From assembly GCA_015493525.1 (NCBI GenBank), contig WGCY01000009.1, positions 62,001-126,000 of the forward strand: a stretch of DNA of 64,000 nucleotides. The letters run 5' to 3'. The translations under genes and the position numbers were made by a program. This document shows, in pieces, positions 37,479 through 46,941 of the stretch. The notes under the pieces are model-generated. The model worked only from the letters and a program-made list of their open reading frames with translations, ran no database searches and was not told where the DNA came from. The stretch is from Bacteroidales bacterium. Lineage in GTDB: Bacteria; Bacteroidota; Bacteroidia; Bacteroidales; F082. Each line of letters opens with the position of its first letter. The first letter of the stretch is position 1.

Positions 37479-39132
37479 ATGGGGAAAATAGTCTATCGAT
37501 ACCGTTATTATTTGCTTTTCGCATCTATCTTTTTCATCTATTTTATCAACCTGTTTATTAATGTAATGGACATTGACGCAGCACAATATGCTGTGATTTC
37601 CATGGACATGAGCCGGACAAAAAGTTTCTTGCAGCTCTATTTGCAGGGACATGATTATTTAGACAAGCCCCCGTTGCTGTTTTGGTTGTCATCCCTCTCT
37701 TTTATACTTTTCGGGATTTCAAACCTGGCCTATAAACTTCCTTCGGTACTCATCGGGATACTCGGTATCTACAGTACATACAGATTTGCAAAACTTTGGT
37801 ACAGCGAGGAAAAGGCCATACTCTCTTCTCTGATACTGGCCAGCAGCCAGGCTTTGTTTTTGATTACCAACGATGTCAGGACGGATACTATTTTGCTTGG
37901 ACTGGTTATGTTTTCGGTATGGCAACTCGGTGCCTACCTAAAAAACGACAAATGGAAAAACCTGATTTTCGCATCATTGGGTATTGGCGGGGCAATGATG
38001 GCCAAAGGGCCGATAGCAATAGTTATACCGGCTGCTGCTTTTGGGGGCGATTTCCTTATCAGGCGACAATGGAAAAATATTTTTAAGCCCCAGTGGATTA
38101 TTTTGTTAATCATTGTGGCCATCACCTTAATACCCATGAGCTATGGATTGTATACCCAATTTGATTTACATCCCGAGAAAGTAGTTTATGGCCTGAAAGG
38201 GCCGTCAGGCCTCCGGTTTTTTTTCTGGACACAAAGCTTTGGACGGATAACCGGAGAAAATTATTGGAACAATGGTACGGGCTATTTTTATTTTTTTCAT
38301 ACCATTATCTGGGATTTTCAACCCTGGATAATCCTGTTTGTCCCGGCATTGATTTTAAAGTTTCGGGATTTGTTTGTGAAAGGGTTTATAAAAACAACCT
38401 TGAAGAATACATTTCTTTCTCCGGCTTTGTTTTGGTGTTTTTCGCTTTTTCGTTGTCAAAATACAAACTTCCGCATTATATTTTTGTTTTATTTCCCTTT
38501 GCAGCCATTATTACAGCCGATTTTCTATACAAATTGAAAGAAAAATGGGCTGCCGGCCTGTCGAAAATGCAATTTGGTATCATGCATTTGTTCTGGCTGC
38601 TGATGGTTGTCGATTTCTTCTTCTTTTTTCCGCCCGCAAATCTCATTCTCCCATCTGTTTTGGTTATCCTGTTTATCCTGAACTGGTTAATATTTAGGAA
38701 CTTAAAGAAACCAACAGAGCGTCTATTTATTCCTACAATAATTACTGCGGTAGCTTTTAATCTTTTAATGGGATTAAATTTTACCCCAATTTATTAAAGT
38801 ACCAGGCTCCGTCAGAAGCCGGAAAGATGGTTGCTGAAAACAAAATCCCCGAAGGGAAAATTTTCTGCTATCACAATCCGGATTATTCCTTGTCCTTTTA
38901 TGCACGCAGCGATGTCCCGACAATCGGTTTAAACGAGGTTGCCGGTTTAAAAAAAGGTAGTTGGGTTTTTACTGACCAGTTGGGCTATAATGATTTAAAG
39001 AAAAAAGAAATTAAGTTTAAGGTGTTAAAAACCTTTCCTTCCTACAGGGTTACCTTGCTGAAACTATCGTTTTTATATCGTAAAACCCGGGAACGACAAT
39101 TAAAAAATGACTATCTGCTTGAAATAATATAG
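37479..39132 (+). pseudogene. GT39/ArnT-like membrane glycosyltransferase, two frameshifts
   Basis: Three consecutive open segments in three frames make up one protein of about 550 residues. Segment 1 (37479 to about 38395) has the GT-C start with the catalytic-type Asp motif MDIDAAQYAVISMDM and YLDKPPLLFW. Reading then has to move at a run of A (38388-38400), where KNNLEEYISFSGFVLVFF continues. A second shift lies in a T run near 38779-38782, after which FYPNLLKYQAPSEAGKMV continues to the end. Both breaks are explained by one missing base in a short homopolymer. The intact enzyme would move a sugar from a polyprenyl carrier in the membrane. Either a recent pseudogene or assembly errors. Confidence 0.8.
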
Positions 39133-39140
39133 TATTTTTG
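39133..39140 (+). promoter_or_regulatory. -7 element for GT2 gene
   Basis: TATTTTTG, exact match, 20 bp before GTG 39161. Confidence 0.45.
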
Positions 39141-39160
39141 TTTTAATAAATTTTGCAAAT

Positions 39161-39892
39161 GTGAAAACAATCTCCATTATCATTCCTGCTTTTAACGAAG
39201 CAGATACCATTCATGTTATTTTGGAAAAAGTAACTTCTGTTCAACTGATAAACAAAATAGGAAAAGAGGTTATTGTGGTAGATGACGCATCAAAAGATGC
39301 GACTGTCGGGCAGGTAAATGACTTTATAAAAAGCCATCCGGACGAAAATATTAAACTGTTTGGGCAACCGGCAAACCAGGGAAAAGGGGCGGCCATTCAT
39401 CGCGGGATAAAAGAGGCTACCGGTGATTTTATCATTATTCAGGATGCGGATACGGAGTACAATCCCGAGGAATATAACATCTTGTTGCAACCTATTTTAG
39501 ATGGTTTTGCCGATGTGGTTTACGGCTCCAGGTTTATGGGCGGCGAGCCGCATCGTATTTTGTTTTTTTGGCATTCCATAGGGAACAGAATGCTTACGAC
39601 CCTTTCCAATATTTTCACCAACCTGAACCTGACGGATATGGAGACATGCTATAAACTTTTTCGTGCCGATCTGCTTAAGTCGTTGTTGCTCAAAGAAAAC
39701 CGTTTTGGCTTTGAACCTGAAGTAACGGCGAAAATTTCCAGGGTTCCCAAAGTGAGAATTTATGAAGTAGGCATTTCCTATTACGGACGTACCTACGAAG
39801 AAGGGAAAAAAATTGACTGGCGCGATGGCTTCCGGGCTATTTGGTGTGTGTTGAAATATAATATCTTCGACAGGAAAACTTATTCTTCCTGA
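39161..39892 (+). CDS. Family 2 glycosyltransferase, polyprenyl-phosphate type
   Basis: A 243-residue GT-A enzyme with GTG as start (no ATG is suitable; the -7 element fits GTG). The N-terminus [21 protein letters not shown] and the acidic motifs [10 protein letters not shown] and [12 protein letters not shown] bind the nucleotide sugar and metal. The sequence resembles dolichol/undecaprenyl-phosphate sugar synthases (DPM1-like) without membrane helices. Such enzymes make the lipid-linked sugar that GT-C proteins, such as those in this cluster, use as donor. Its 3' end overlaps the converging gene by 13 bp. Confidence 0.9.
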   Translation: MKTISIIIPAFNEADTIHVILEKVTSVQLINKIGKEVIVVDDASKDATVGQVNDFIKSHPDENIKLFGQPANQGKGAAIHRGIKEATGDFIIIQDADTEYNPEEYNILLQPILDGFADVVYGSRFMGGEPHRILFFWHSIGNRMLTTLSNIFTNLNLTDMETCYKLFRADLLKSLLLKENRFGFEPEVTAKISRVPKVRIYEVGISYYGRTYEEGKKIDWRDGFRAIWCVLKYNIFDRKTYSS

Positions 39893-42318
39893 CCAGGGGC
39901 TGCCGAAAGTGAAGTACTGTCGCTGAAATAACCTGTTAACCGTGCCGATAAATTTTCTATGCGGCACGATTGCTTTTTGTTGTTCCAAAAATAGATTTGC
40001 AGTTCCGCCCCGTCACGGACCTCATCCCGGGCAAAATCCACGCCTTTTTCCATGTGTATCTTGTTTGTTTTAAATGGTTTTGGAAAAGAACCATCTGCCA
40101 GAACCGGACGATAGGCCCAATAATGGATATATTTTCCGTTTTTCTGCCGGAAAGAAATAACCACAAAGGGCAGGCTGTCGGCCACCGCCTTTTCAAAATA
40201 AAGGTCAAAACCGATATCTAAAACTATCTTCTTTTCATTTGCCGGATGAAAAATATACTTTGGCAGGATGGTTACATACTCCGAATTCGGTAAAATGGTG
40301 TCAGCTTTTTTCCAGCCATGTGTTTCCAGTAATTTTTGATGAGATTTATCGGGCAGGTATTCGTAAGGGAACAGCCGGTTGTTAAAACAGGCATAGATGT
40401 TGTATTTCATAAACCGTTTCATCCGGGCCTGCATTGCCTTCAACATTTTTTTATTTTTAACTTGCTGTAAATCAAAGCCTGGTTTTATTTTGAAAAGTTT
40501 TTGCCGGAAAAGATAATAATCGTGATGCAGATACTCTTCCACCACAAGTGAATTGCGCATAAAAGGATAGGAATAAATATTCCGGAAATAACCTGCCGTA
40601 TCCAGGCTTGTGGTAACCCAGGCCACTGTATCAGGACTTTTAATGTGGTAATTTTTTTTCAGGTACGCCACAAATGAAGGCGTTATGGCATAATGTGTGG
40701 CCACTGCCGGAAAAGTTTTGCCCGTTTTCAGCAGGCGCGAATAAATAATCAGGGGCACGTGGTATTTTTCAATTCCATTGCGTGGCAGGGTGCCCATGCG
40801 ATGGTCACCGGTAATCACAAAAATGGTATTGCGCCGTCCAGCAACCTTTTCATAACCGTTCACCAGTTGCTTCAGGGAATGGTCGAGATAAAGAAAAGCC
40901 GAAAGCCGATAGCGTTGGCGCAAGGCTTCTGTCTTCTGTTTTTCGGGCAACCGGGCGGCAATACTGTCAAACTTCCGTTCCCAGTAAGGTCGGTTGGGTA
41001 TGTTGTAAGGGGCATGGGTGGTGAGGGTCAAAAAAACATCAAAACGGGATCTGTCTGTATCACCGGTTATAATTTTTAAACTCCGCTGAAAAAGTACGTT
41101 GTCGTAGAGCCCCCAACTGACTGCTTTGTTTTTGGCATCGTTGGCAATTTGTTTGCCATTGGCATTAAAAATAAAGTCAGGGTGCTGGGCTTTTATAAAA
41201 TCGTACATATCATCGAACCCCAGCGGCCCGCCGTGAAACCAGGCGGTATGGTATCCGTTTCGTTTAAGGATGGACATGATGGTCAAATGGTTGGGATACG
41301 CACCGGCCAGCGCATTAAACCCCTTTTTGGCATGCGGCAGTGAGCCGAGAACGGCAGGCAATACCCCCAAAGTACGTTCGGTAGTACTCAGACAATTGGG
41401 CCAGTACAAACTTTTTTTGGAAAGCGAATCAAGGAAGGGCACAAAATTGCCAAAGCGGCTGTTTTCACCGAAAAAGGCCGCCGACAGGCTTTCGCAGAGG
41501 ATATAAACCACATTGGGGCGCAGGGTGTCCTGGCGAAAAAAGCCACCCAGGACATCCGGGTCGTGGTCCACGTGGAGAAACGGATAATCGGGGTTCACAA
41601 AATCTTTAAACCCCAGTTCGTGATGAAATGCCTTAATGTCGTTCGGATGAAAATGAACTAAAGAATTACCGTAACCTTTTTGATAATCCATCACCGATTT
41701 TGCCAGGTAGGCCAGTTTGTTTTTGACCATCAGGTATTCAAGGTCGGAGTTAAACCGTGTTTGTTTCGGGGGCACCAAAACCAGGACAAGGGGCAGCAAC
41801 AGGATGACCAGCCCCAAACTTTTCCGGCAACCGTTGTTACAGGATATCCTTTGTCCTGTTTTTCGTCCGCAGGCAAATGCCAGAACGAACAAAAGCACAA
41901 CCCCGGCAAAGAAAAGGGCTACCCACAAAACAGGATGGGAAATGCTGTGGGAAACTATAAACCAAAGCTCTTTATCATGGACAAAAACAGAATAATCAAG
42001 CGGGGCACTGGTAACTAAAAACACCACCATATCAACGAGGTACAAAGTAAACAGGAAAAGGGCCGTTGCCTTAAACAATCCTGCCAACAACTTTTGCAGG
42101 GGCGGGAACAACAAGCCGGGCAGGAGAAACGCCAACAAAACCGATGAGAGCCATGCCAGGTCAACCACAAGGCCGTACAGCAAACCTGTCCATAAAAAAT
42201 AACCGGTATGCAGCCCGACTACAATAAATTCCGTTGCTTTTACCGGTACCAGCAAAACTGCCAGGACAAACCAGGTCTTGAAAAACGGCCATCTTTTCTG
42301 AAAAAATTTATTGATCAT
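39880..42318 (-). CDS. LTA synthase/sulfatase-like membrane phosphotransferase with extra C-terminal domain
   Basis: An 812-residue protein. About five N-terminal membrane helices (1-170) are followed by an alkaline-phosphatase-superfamily domain with the metal and nucleophile motifs [26 protein letters not shown] (candidate nucleophile Thr), WFHGGPLGF, and [11 protein letters not shown]. This pattern fits LtaS/MdoB/EptA-type enzymes that move phosphoglycerol or phosphoethanolamine on the outer face of the inner membrane. The last roughly 150 residues are a separate beta-rich segment ending [20 protein letters not shown], not part of the standard enzyme. Substrate unknown. A 250-bp leader region precedes it. 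Confidence 0.85.
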   Translation of the reverse strand: MINKFFQKRWPFFKTWFVLAVLLVPVKATEFIVVGLHTGYFLWTGLLYGLVVDLAWLSSVLLAFLLPGLLFPPLQKLLAGLFKATALFLFTLYLVDMVVFLVTSAPLDYSVFVHDKELWFIVSHSISHPVLWVALFFAGVVLLFVLAFACGRKTGQRISCNNGCRKSLGLVILLLPLVLVLVPPKQTRFNSDLEYLMVKNKLAYLAKSVMDYQKGYGNSLVHFHPNDIKAFHHELGFKDFVNPDYPFLHVDHDPDVLGGFFRQDTLRPNVVYILCESLSAAFFGENSRFGNFVPFLDSLSKKSLYWPNCLSTTERTLGVLPAVLGSLPHAKKGFNALAGAYPNHLTIMSILKRNGYHTAWFHGGPLGFDDMYDFIKAQHPDFIFNANGKQIANDAKNKAVSWGLYDNVLFQRSLKIITGDTDRSRFDVFLTLTTHAPYNIPNRPYWERKFDSIAARLPEKQKTEALRQRYRLSAFLYLDHSLKQLVNGYEKVAGRRNTIFVITGDHRMGTLPRNGIEKYHVPLIIYSRLLKTGKTFPAVATHYAITPSFVAYLKKNYHIKSPDTVAWVTTSLDTAGYFRNIYSYPFMRNSLVVEEYLHHDYYLFRQKLFKIKPGFDLQQVKNKKMLKAMQARMKRFMKYNIYACFNNRLFPYEYLPDKSHQKLLETHGWKKADTILPNSEYVTILPKYIFHPANEKKIVLDIGFDLYFEKAVADSLPFVVISFRQKNGKYIHYWAYRPVLADGSFPKPFKTNKIHMEKGVDFARDEVRDGAELQIYFWNNKKQSCRIENLSARLTGYFSDSTSLSAAPGQEE

Positions 42319-42498
42319 AAGTACACCTCTGTTTCAGCAGGAAAAATTAGGCCTAACATACCAAAATTGCCTGTTGTTGATAAATTACTTCCGGTTGTTA
42401 ATAAAGGTAAAATTTTGTGGGTTTTTAGACAGTCTGACGGATTTGGCTATGGTGCGTGCCGCTTTTCTACTTCTATTTTTTCTTAATTTTACGCACTT

Positions 42499-42506
42499 CA
42501 AATATA
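42499..42506 (-). promoter_or_regulatory. -7 element for the LTA synthase-like gene
   Basis: Minus strand TATATTTG matches TAnnTTTG; it implies a leader of about 175 nt. Confidence 0.4.
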
Positions 42507-42572
42507 CAACTATTTATCTAAATACCAACCGTCTGCGGCATGCACTGTGAGCCTTTGTTGGCATTTCGTTGT

Positions 42573-43422
42573 TTATTCTTCAATGCTTTTCTTTTCGTCA
42601 TTATTTCGCTTTCCTAATTCTTTTGCATTCATTGGTGAAATTACTTTTCTACCTGTTTTCTCTTCAATTTCTTTTCTTGTATTTCCTGCAATAGTTCCTC
42701 CTTGTTTCGCAATTACTTTGTTTTCTCAAAACGTTTTAGGCTTCTTTTCTTTTGAAATCTCTTTTGTCGTTGCTTCCGCTAACATGTTAAGAACCAATTC
42801 TAAATTGGTCATGTTATCTCTAAGGTTTTCTTTTTTTAGGTTTTTAAATTCTTTGTATTCTTTGACGTTAAAACCTGACCATGCTTTTGTAATCTCATTA
42901 GTTAATATTGCATATTCTAATCCTTTTCTTTACACCTCGCAATTCCCATTCGTCTGTTAGTTCTTTACGAACTTCAATACTTTTTAGTCTTTGGTTAATC
43001 CAATTCTTCGAATATCCTTTCTTAAGGTATGTTTCCATTGCACGCTCAAATGCAAGTTCCGGGTCTTCAGTTTCCTCAATTCTTTCATAACCAACTTTCG
43101 CCAGCCATACTTTAAAAGGTTCTGCTTTTGGCGAGGGAATCGTTTGAATTAATCGAAGAAGCTGCTCTGTATCTGCTACATCAGTTAATCTTAGTTTTCC
43201 ATCTGCCGCCTGCATTTTCAACTGTCCCAATATGTGGGACAGTTCACCTCCTTCTTTCTTTAACTTGGTTTTTAAAGCATTCCAATATTTTCTTGGACGT
43301 GGACTATCAGTCAAAACTTCAATAACATCTATGATTGAAAAAAACCATTTTTCTTGTTTTTCATCCCATTGAACTCTGACTCGCTTGTCCTGAAATAATT
43401 TTATTGCATTTTCTTTTGTCAT
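42573..43422 (-). pseudogene. Decayed BRO-N/DinD-like gene
   Basis: The frame from ATG 43422 gives 174 residues with a BRO-N domain (VRVQWDEKQEKWFFSIIDVIEVLTDSPRPRKYW, and YSKNWINQRLKSIEVRKELTDEWELRGVK) before an early stop. The rest of the family continues in another frame: GLEYAILTNEITKAWSGFNV...NLRDNMTNLELVLNMLAEATT, then one in-frame TGA, then ENKVIAKQGGTIAGNTRKEI to a stop at 42573. One extra base in an A run explains the shift. Full length would be about 283 residues, normal for DinD-type proteins, which are DNA-damage-linked and common on mobile elements. The stretch is more AT-rich than the neighbours and looks acquired. Confidence 0.8.
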
Positions 43423-43445
43423 ATTCCCTTTTCAAAATTTAACTT

Positions 43446-43453
43446 CAAAATTA
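43446..43453 (-). promoter_or_regulatory. -7 element for the BRO-N/DinD-like pseudogene
   Basis: Minus strand TAATTTTG matches TAnnTTTG, 24 bp before the start. Confidence 0.35.
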
Positions 43454-43492
43454 ACAAATTATTTTTGTCTGAATTAGTATCCGAAATTTAAA

Positions 43493-43500
43493 TACATTTG
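43493..43500 (+). promoter_or_regulatory. -7 element for GT-C gene at 43526
   Basis: TACATTTG, exact match, 26 bp before ATG. Confidence 0.45.
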
Positions 43501-43525
43501 TTAACCCAATTTTCCTGTTCCGTTT

Positions 43526-45130
43526 ATGAAAAAGAAATACGTCTATTTCCTCTATTTTTTTCCTGTAGCCTATTTGCTGCTGGGGTTTTATTTTCGCCAG
43601 GTTTTCGGTGACCTCTCTCTACGCAGCACTGATCCCGATTACATTCATTTTATCAGCGGCCTTTGTGTTTCTACCGGAAAGTTCAGCCAGGCCAACATCG
43701 ACCATCCCGGTTCTTTTTTGCACCTCCTGCTGGCTATCGTTTTCCGGATTGTTTACTTTTTCAGGCAGCACAACCTCTCCTATTTTGAAGATGCCATTCT
43801 CCACTCGGACCTGTACCTTGCGGTGGGAAACCTTGTTATTACAACTATTTTGGCAGGAGCTATTTTCTGGGCAGGAAAGGCCGTTTACAAAACAACCAAA
43901 AACTTTGCTTACGCCCTGTCTGTTCAGTCTGCCCCGTTTTTAATGAATATCTGGTACGAAATGACCGGCCGGATTTACGACGAGTTGCTCCTCCTGATAC
44001 CGGTTTACATCATTACGGTGCTTTTGCTCCGTGAGCTATACGACGAAAACCTAACCGACAAAAAGCGTTCGCTGCTGTATGCACTGGCCATAGCCATCGG
44101 CTTGTCCCTTAAAATGACTTTTCTCCCTTTTGCTTTTCTTCCTTTGTTTTTCATTAAGCCCGTCCGCGATAAATTAAAGTACCTATTTTACACAGTGTTG
44201 TTCTTTGTCCTGTTTTCCCTTCCGGTAGTTTTTCAGTTTCAAAAATTTAAAGATTGGATGATTGGTATTTTTATGCACAGCGGTGCTTACGAAAGCGGTA
44301 GCAAGGGCATTATTAACAGCGGTTTGTTTATAAAAAATGTTGGAAACCTGTTCCACACAAAAACCGGTTTTTTTGAAGCTTTCTTTCTTTTGCTCCTCCT
44401 TCTTGTGGTGCTCATTATAACCAAAAAGGCCAAAAAAATCTTTATCCGATTGGGGTCGGGGATTACCCTGGTTGTCCTGCTGTTGGTTTTTATTATGGGC
44501 AAACATTATCAAATGCGGTATTTTGTGCCGGCTTTGTTGTTTTATCCCTTATTTCTTGTCCTGATTGTAGAATTTTCAGAAGCCCTTTTTCCCCGGAAAA
44601 CTTTCCGTTTCGTGTTGGGACTGCTTTTGGTTTTATTTATCGGATATAAAACAGCGCATGAAATTCCTTATATCCGTTTGGTTTCAAGAAGTGTTGGCAA
44701 CCAAATGGCCGCAAGGATAAAAACGCGCGATGTGGTGAACGCCTTACCGGAGAAAAGCTACAAGGTTATTGTCAGCCAGGATTACGGTTGCCCGCTGCAG
44801 GCCTATGCCATTATGTACAGCTTTGCCGTGGGCGGAAAACAGTGGCCCCATTACAGGGAAAAACTAAACAGGCTTTATCCGGATGTGTACCAGTATTTTA
44901 CCTGGGACAATTCGCTGCGGTACTGGGGAAAGCCTTTCATTCCAGATACTGTTGTCTCCTCCGGAAAACCGGTTTATGTATATCTTCAAAACAACAGCAC
45001 CAGCCTTTACCGGCGTACTGTTTTCAAACTTATCCCGGATAGTGCGAGATACAACATCCATAACCGGCTCATTTTTAAAAACCCGCGCAACGGCGAAGTT
45101 GTCCGGCAGCTTTTCCTGTCAAAAAAATAG
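43526..45130 (+). CDS. Polytopic GT-C-like membrane protein (putative glycosyltransferase)
   Basis: A 534-residue protein with about ten to twelve membrane helices. The first periplasmic loop has an acidic STDPDYIHFISGL motif and NIDHPGSFLHLL, the placement of the catalytic Asp in GT39/GT83-type enzymes that use polyprenyl-linked sugars. The C-terminal 150 residues are soluble (VIVSQDYGCPLQAYA, DVYQYFTWDNSLRYWG). No specific family can be named. It heads a run of four same-strand proteins of this type. Confidence 0.75.
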   Translation: MKKKYVYFLYFFPVAYLLLGFYFRQVFGDLSLRSTDPDYIHFISGLCVSTGKFSQANIDHPGSFLHLLLAIVFRIVYFFRQHNLSYFEDAILHSDLYLAVGNLVITTILAGAIFWAGKAVYKTTKNFAYALSVQSAPFLMNIWYEMTGRIYDELLLLIPVYIITVLLLRELYDENLTDKKRSLLYALAIAIGLSLKMTFLPFAFLPLFFIKPVRDKLKYLFYTVLFFVLFSLPVVFQFQKFKDWMIGIFMHSGAYESGSKGIINSGLFIKNVGNLFHTKTGFFEAFFLLLLLLVVLIITKKAKKIFIRLGSGITLVVLLLVFIMGKHYQMRYFVPALLFYPLFLVLIVEFSEALFPRKTFRFVLGLLLVLFIGYKTAHEIPYIRLVSRSVGNQMAARIKTRDVVNALPEKSYKVIVSQDYGCPLQAYAIMYSFAVGGKQWPHYREKLNRLYPDVYQYFTWDNSLRYWGKPFIPDTVVSSGKPVYVYLQNNSTSLYRRTVFKLIPDSARYNIHNRLIFKNPRNGEVVRQLFLSKK

Positions 45131-45169
45131 CTTCCCTGTTTACTATTATTCACATTTATGCAACACACC

Positions 45170-46720
45170 ATGAAAACTAATTTCTTTAAAAAGCTGTCAA
45201 AAATCAAACCGGGCTTTTTGTTCTTTTTGGCCCTTTTTGTGGCCATGAGTTTTTATTACAAGCTGGACCGCACCATGTTCTATCGTCCGCAAAGCCTACA
45301 TGCCTGGCGGCAGACGGATTGCCTGTCGATTACACAAAACTATTATCAGCGAAACAACAGCTTTTGGGAACCTGAGATATATAACCAGCTCAGCGATGAT
45401 GGCCATTCCGGGAAAACCGCCGGTGAATTTCCCCTGCTTTATTATGGGGTGGCCCTGCTTTGGAAACTGGTTGGGAAAAGTGAGTTTTTATACCGGCTTA
45501 TTGTTTTATCCATCTCTTTTACAGGGCTTTTTGCCCTTTTTAAATTTTCGAAAGAGGTATTGAAAAACAATGTACAGGCCCTTTTTGTCAGCCTGGGGCT
45601 GTACACTTCGGTAACCTATGTTTATTATTCTGCGAATTTCCTTCCGAATATTCCCGCATTTTCACTGGCTGTTATGGCATGGTATTTTATCTGGATGTTT
45701 TACAAAACCAACAAGGCAAAATTTCTTTGGACAGCCATGTTTTTTTTCGCCTTGGGTATGCTGTTGAAAGTGTCGTCAGGAATTAGTTTTGTAGCTTTGA
45801 TGGGTTGGGCATTTATTGAGTTGTTGCGAAAAAAGGAGAAAAGGATACTTTTTAAGAAACCCCTCCGGCAACTGCTCCCTTTTTTCGCTGTCATTATCAG
45901 CGTGCTGGCGTGGTATCTGTACGCAGGCTACTACAACCGGCTGCACCAGGGGTATTACACCTTCAATAATGTTTGGCCGATATGGCAAATCTCAGATAAA
46001 AAAATAGCCGATATCATCCACCGGGCCAACCTGCTTACAAGGCCTGCCTTTATGCATATTTCAATGTATTATGTTTTGGCGGTCATGTGGGTTTATGTGA
46101 TGGCCACTTATAAAAAAAGATCTGTTTTTTTAAACTATCTTCTCATTGTTATTCCGCTTGGCTCAATATTGTACGTGTTGATGTGGTTCCAGGCCTTTGA
46201 TGTGCACGACTATTACTGGATCGACCTTTACGTCAATGTGTTGTTGGTGTGGATTTTGTTTTTCAAGACAATAGGTACGCATAAATGGTTCAATTCAAAG
46301 ATGGTAAACATTTTGATTATCGGGTTTCTTCTGTTCAATACGGTGAAGTGCAACCAGCTGTTAAATTCCCGGTATTCAGGATGGAAGAACAGCCTGTACA
46401 ACAACCATTTCAGGGCGGTAGGGGAACTGGGGCCGGTTCTGCTGAAACACGGAATCAAACCTGATGACAAGGTCATTTCCATTCCTGACGGTAGTATTAA
46501 CATAACCTTGTATTTAATGAACCGGCAAGGTTATACAAATTTTAACAGCAATTTTGACAAGCCGGGCACTCTCCAACATCGAATTAATGAAGATGCCAAA
46601 TATTTGGTGGTGAATGACACTTCCGTGCTGAACGACACGCTCCTCAGGCCGTTTGTCAAATATCCCGTGTTAACGTACAAAAATGTAAAGGTATTCGATT
46701 TACGGCCTTACAAAAAATAA
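45170..46720 (+). CDS. Polytopic GT39-like membrane protein
   Basis: A 516-residue protein if started at ATG 45170 (an ATG at 45158 adds four residues). It has about ten to eleven membrane helices and the first-loop motif SLHAWRQTDCLSITQNYY, characteristic of PMT/ArnT-like proteins of this phylum. The C-terminal region (GVNINLTLY-like segment; DAKYLVVNDTSVLND) is extracytoplasmic. It probably transfers a sugar from a lipid carrier; the acceptor is unknown. It is 39 bp downstream of the previous gene of the same class. Confidence 0.78.
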   Translation: MKTNFFKKLSKIKPGFLFFLALFVAMSFYYKLDRTMFYRPQSLHAWRQTDCLSITQNYYQRNNSFWEPEIYNQLSDDGHSGKTAGEFPLLYYGVALLWKLVGKSEFLYRLIVLSISFTGLFALFKFSKEVLKNNVQALFVSLGLYTSVTYVYYSANFLPNIPAFSLAVMAWYFIWMFYKTNKAKFLWTAMFFFALGMLLKVSSGISFVALMGWAFIELLRKKEKRILFKKPLRQLLPFFAVIISVLAWYLYAGYYNRLHQGYYTFNNVWPIWQISDKKIADIIHRANLLTRPAFMHISMYYVLAVMWVYVMATYKKRSVFLNYLLIVIPLGSILYVLMWFQAFDVHDYYWIDLYVNVLLVWILFFKTIGTHKWFNSKMVNILIIGFLLFNTVKCNQLLNSRYSGWKNSLYNNHFRAVGELGPVLLKHGIKPDDKVISIPDGSINITLYLMNRQGYTNFNSNFDKPGTLQHRINEDAKYLVVNDTSVLNDTLLRPFVKYPVLTYKNVKVFDLRPYKK

Positions 46721-46807
46721 TTGTTTTGGAATCTTGCTGTTCTTTAGGAATTTATAGGCAGGTCATTATAAAACTTAAATTTCGCCGGGCATTTCCCCAA
46801 CTTTGTC

Positions 46808-46815
46808 TATTTTTG
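46808..46815 (+). promoter_or_regulatory. -7 element for GT-C gene at 46942
   Basis: TATTTTTG, exact match; it implies a leader of about 120 nt. The 220-bp gap otherwise holds nothing recognisable. Confidence 0.4.
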
Positions 46816-46941
46816 AAACGAATTTAAAATTACCATAAACCAAACCCTTTTGATTATTGTCCCGATAGGGTTTGCCGGTATGATTTTTGGCTTCCGGGAC
46901 GTAGGGTGTATGTTGAGATCCAATTTCGATAGGAATAAGAT

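Noticed and set aside
37379-37561. 60-codon frame before the GT39-like gene
   Set aside because: It overlaps the promoter and the start of the real gene and shows no recognisable features.
38264-38797. Programmed frameshift in the GT39-like gene
   Set aside because: Two shifts would be needed at short ordinary homopolymers with no slippery site or stimulating structure; base loss or sequence error is simpler.
42547-42960. 137-codon plus-strand frame
   Set aside because: It is antisense to the shifted-frame tail of the BRO-N/DinD-like pseudogene, whose sequence is family-like.
46721-46941. Riboswitch or small gene in the 220-bp gap
   Set aside because: Only a -7 element and a weak 6-bp inverted repeat (GTCCCG/CGGGAC) were seen; no known riboswitch core and no convincing small frame.
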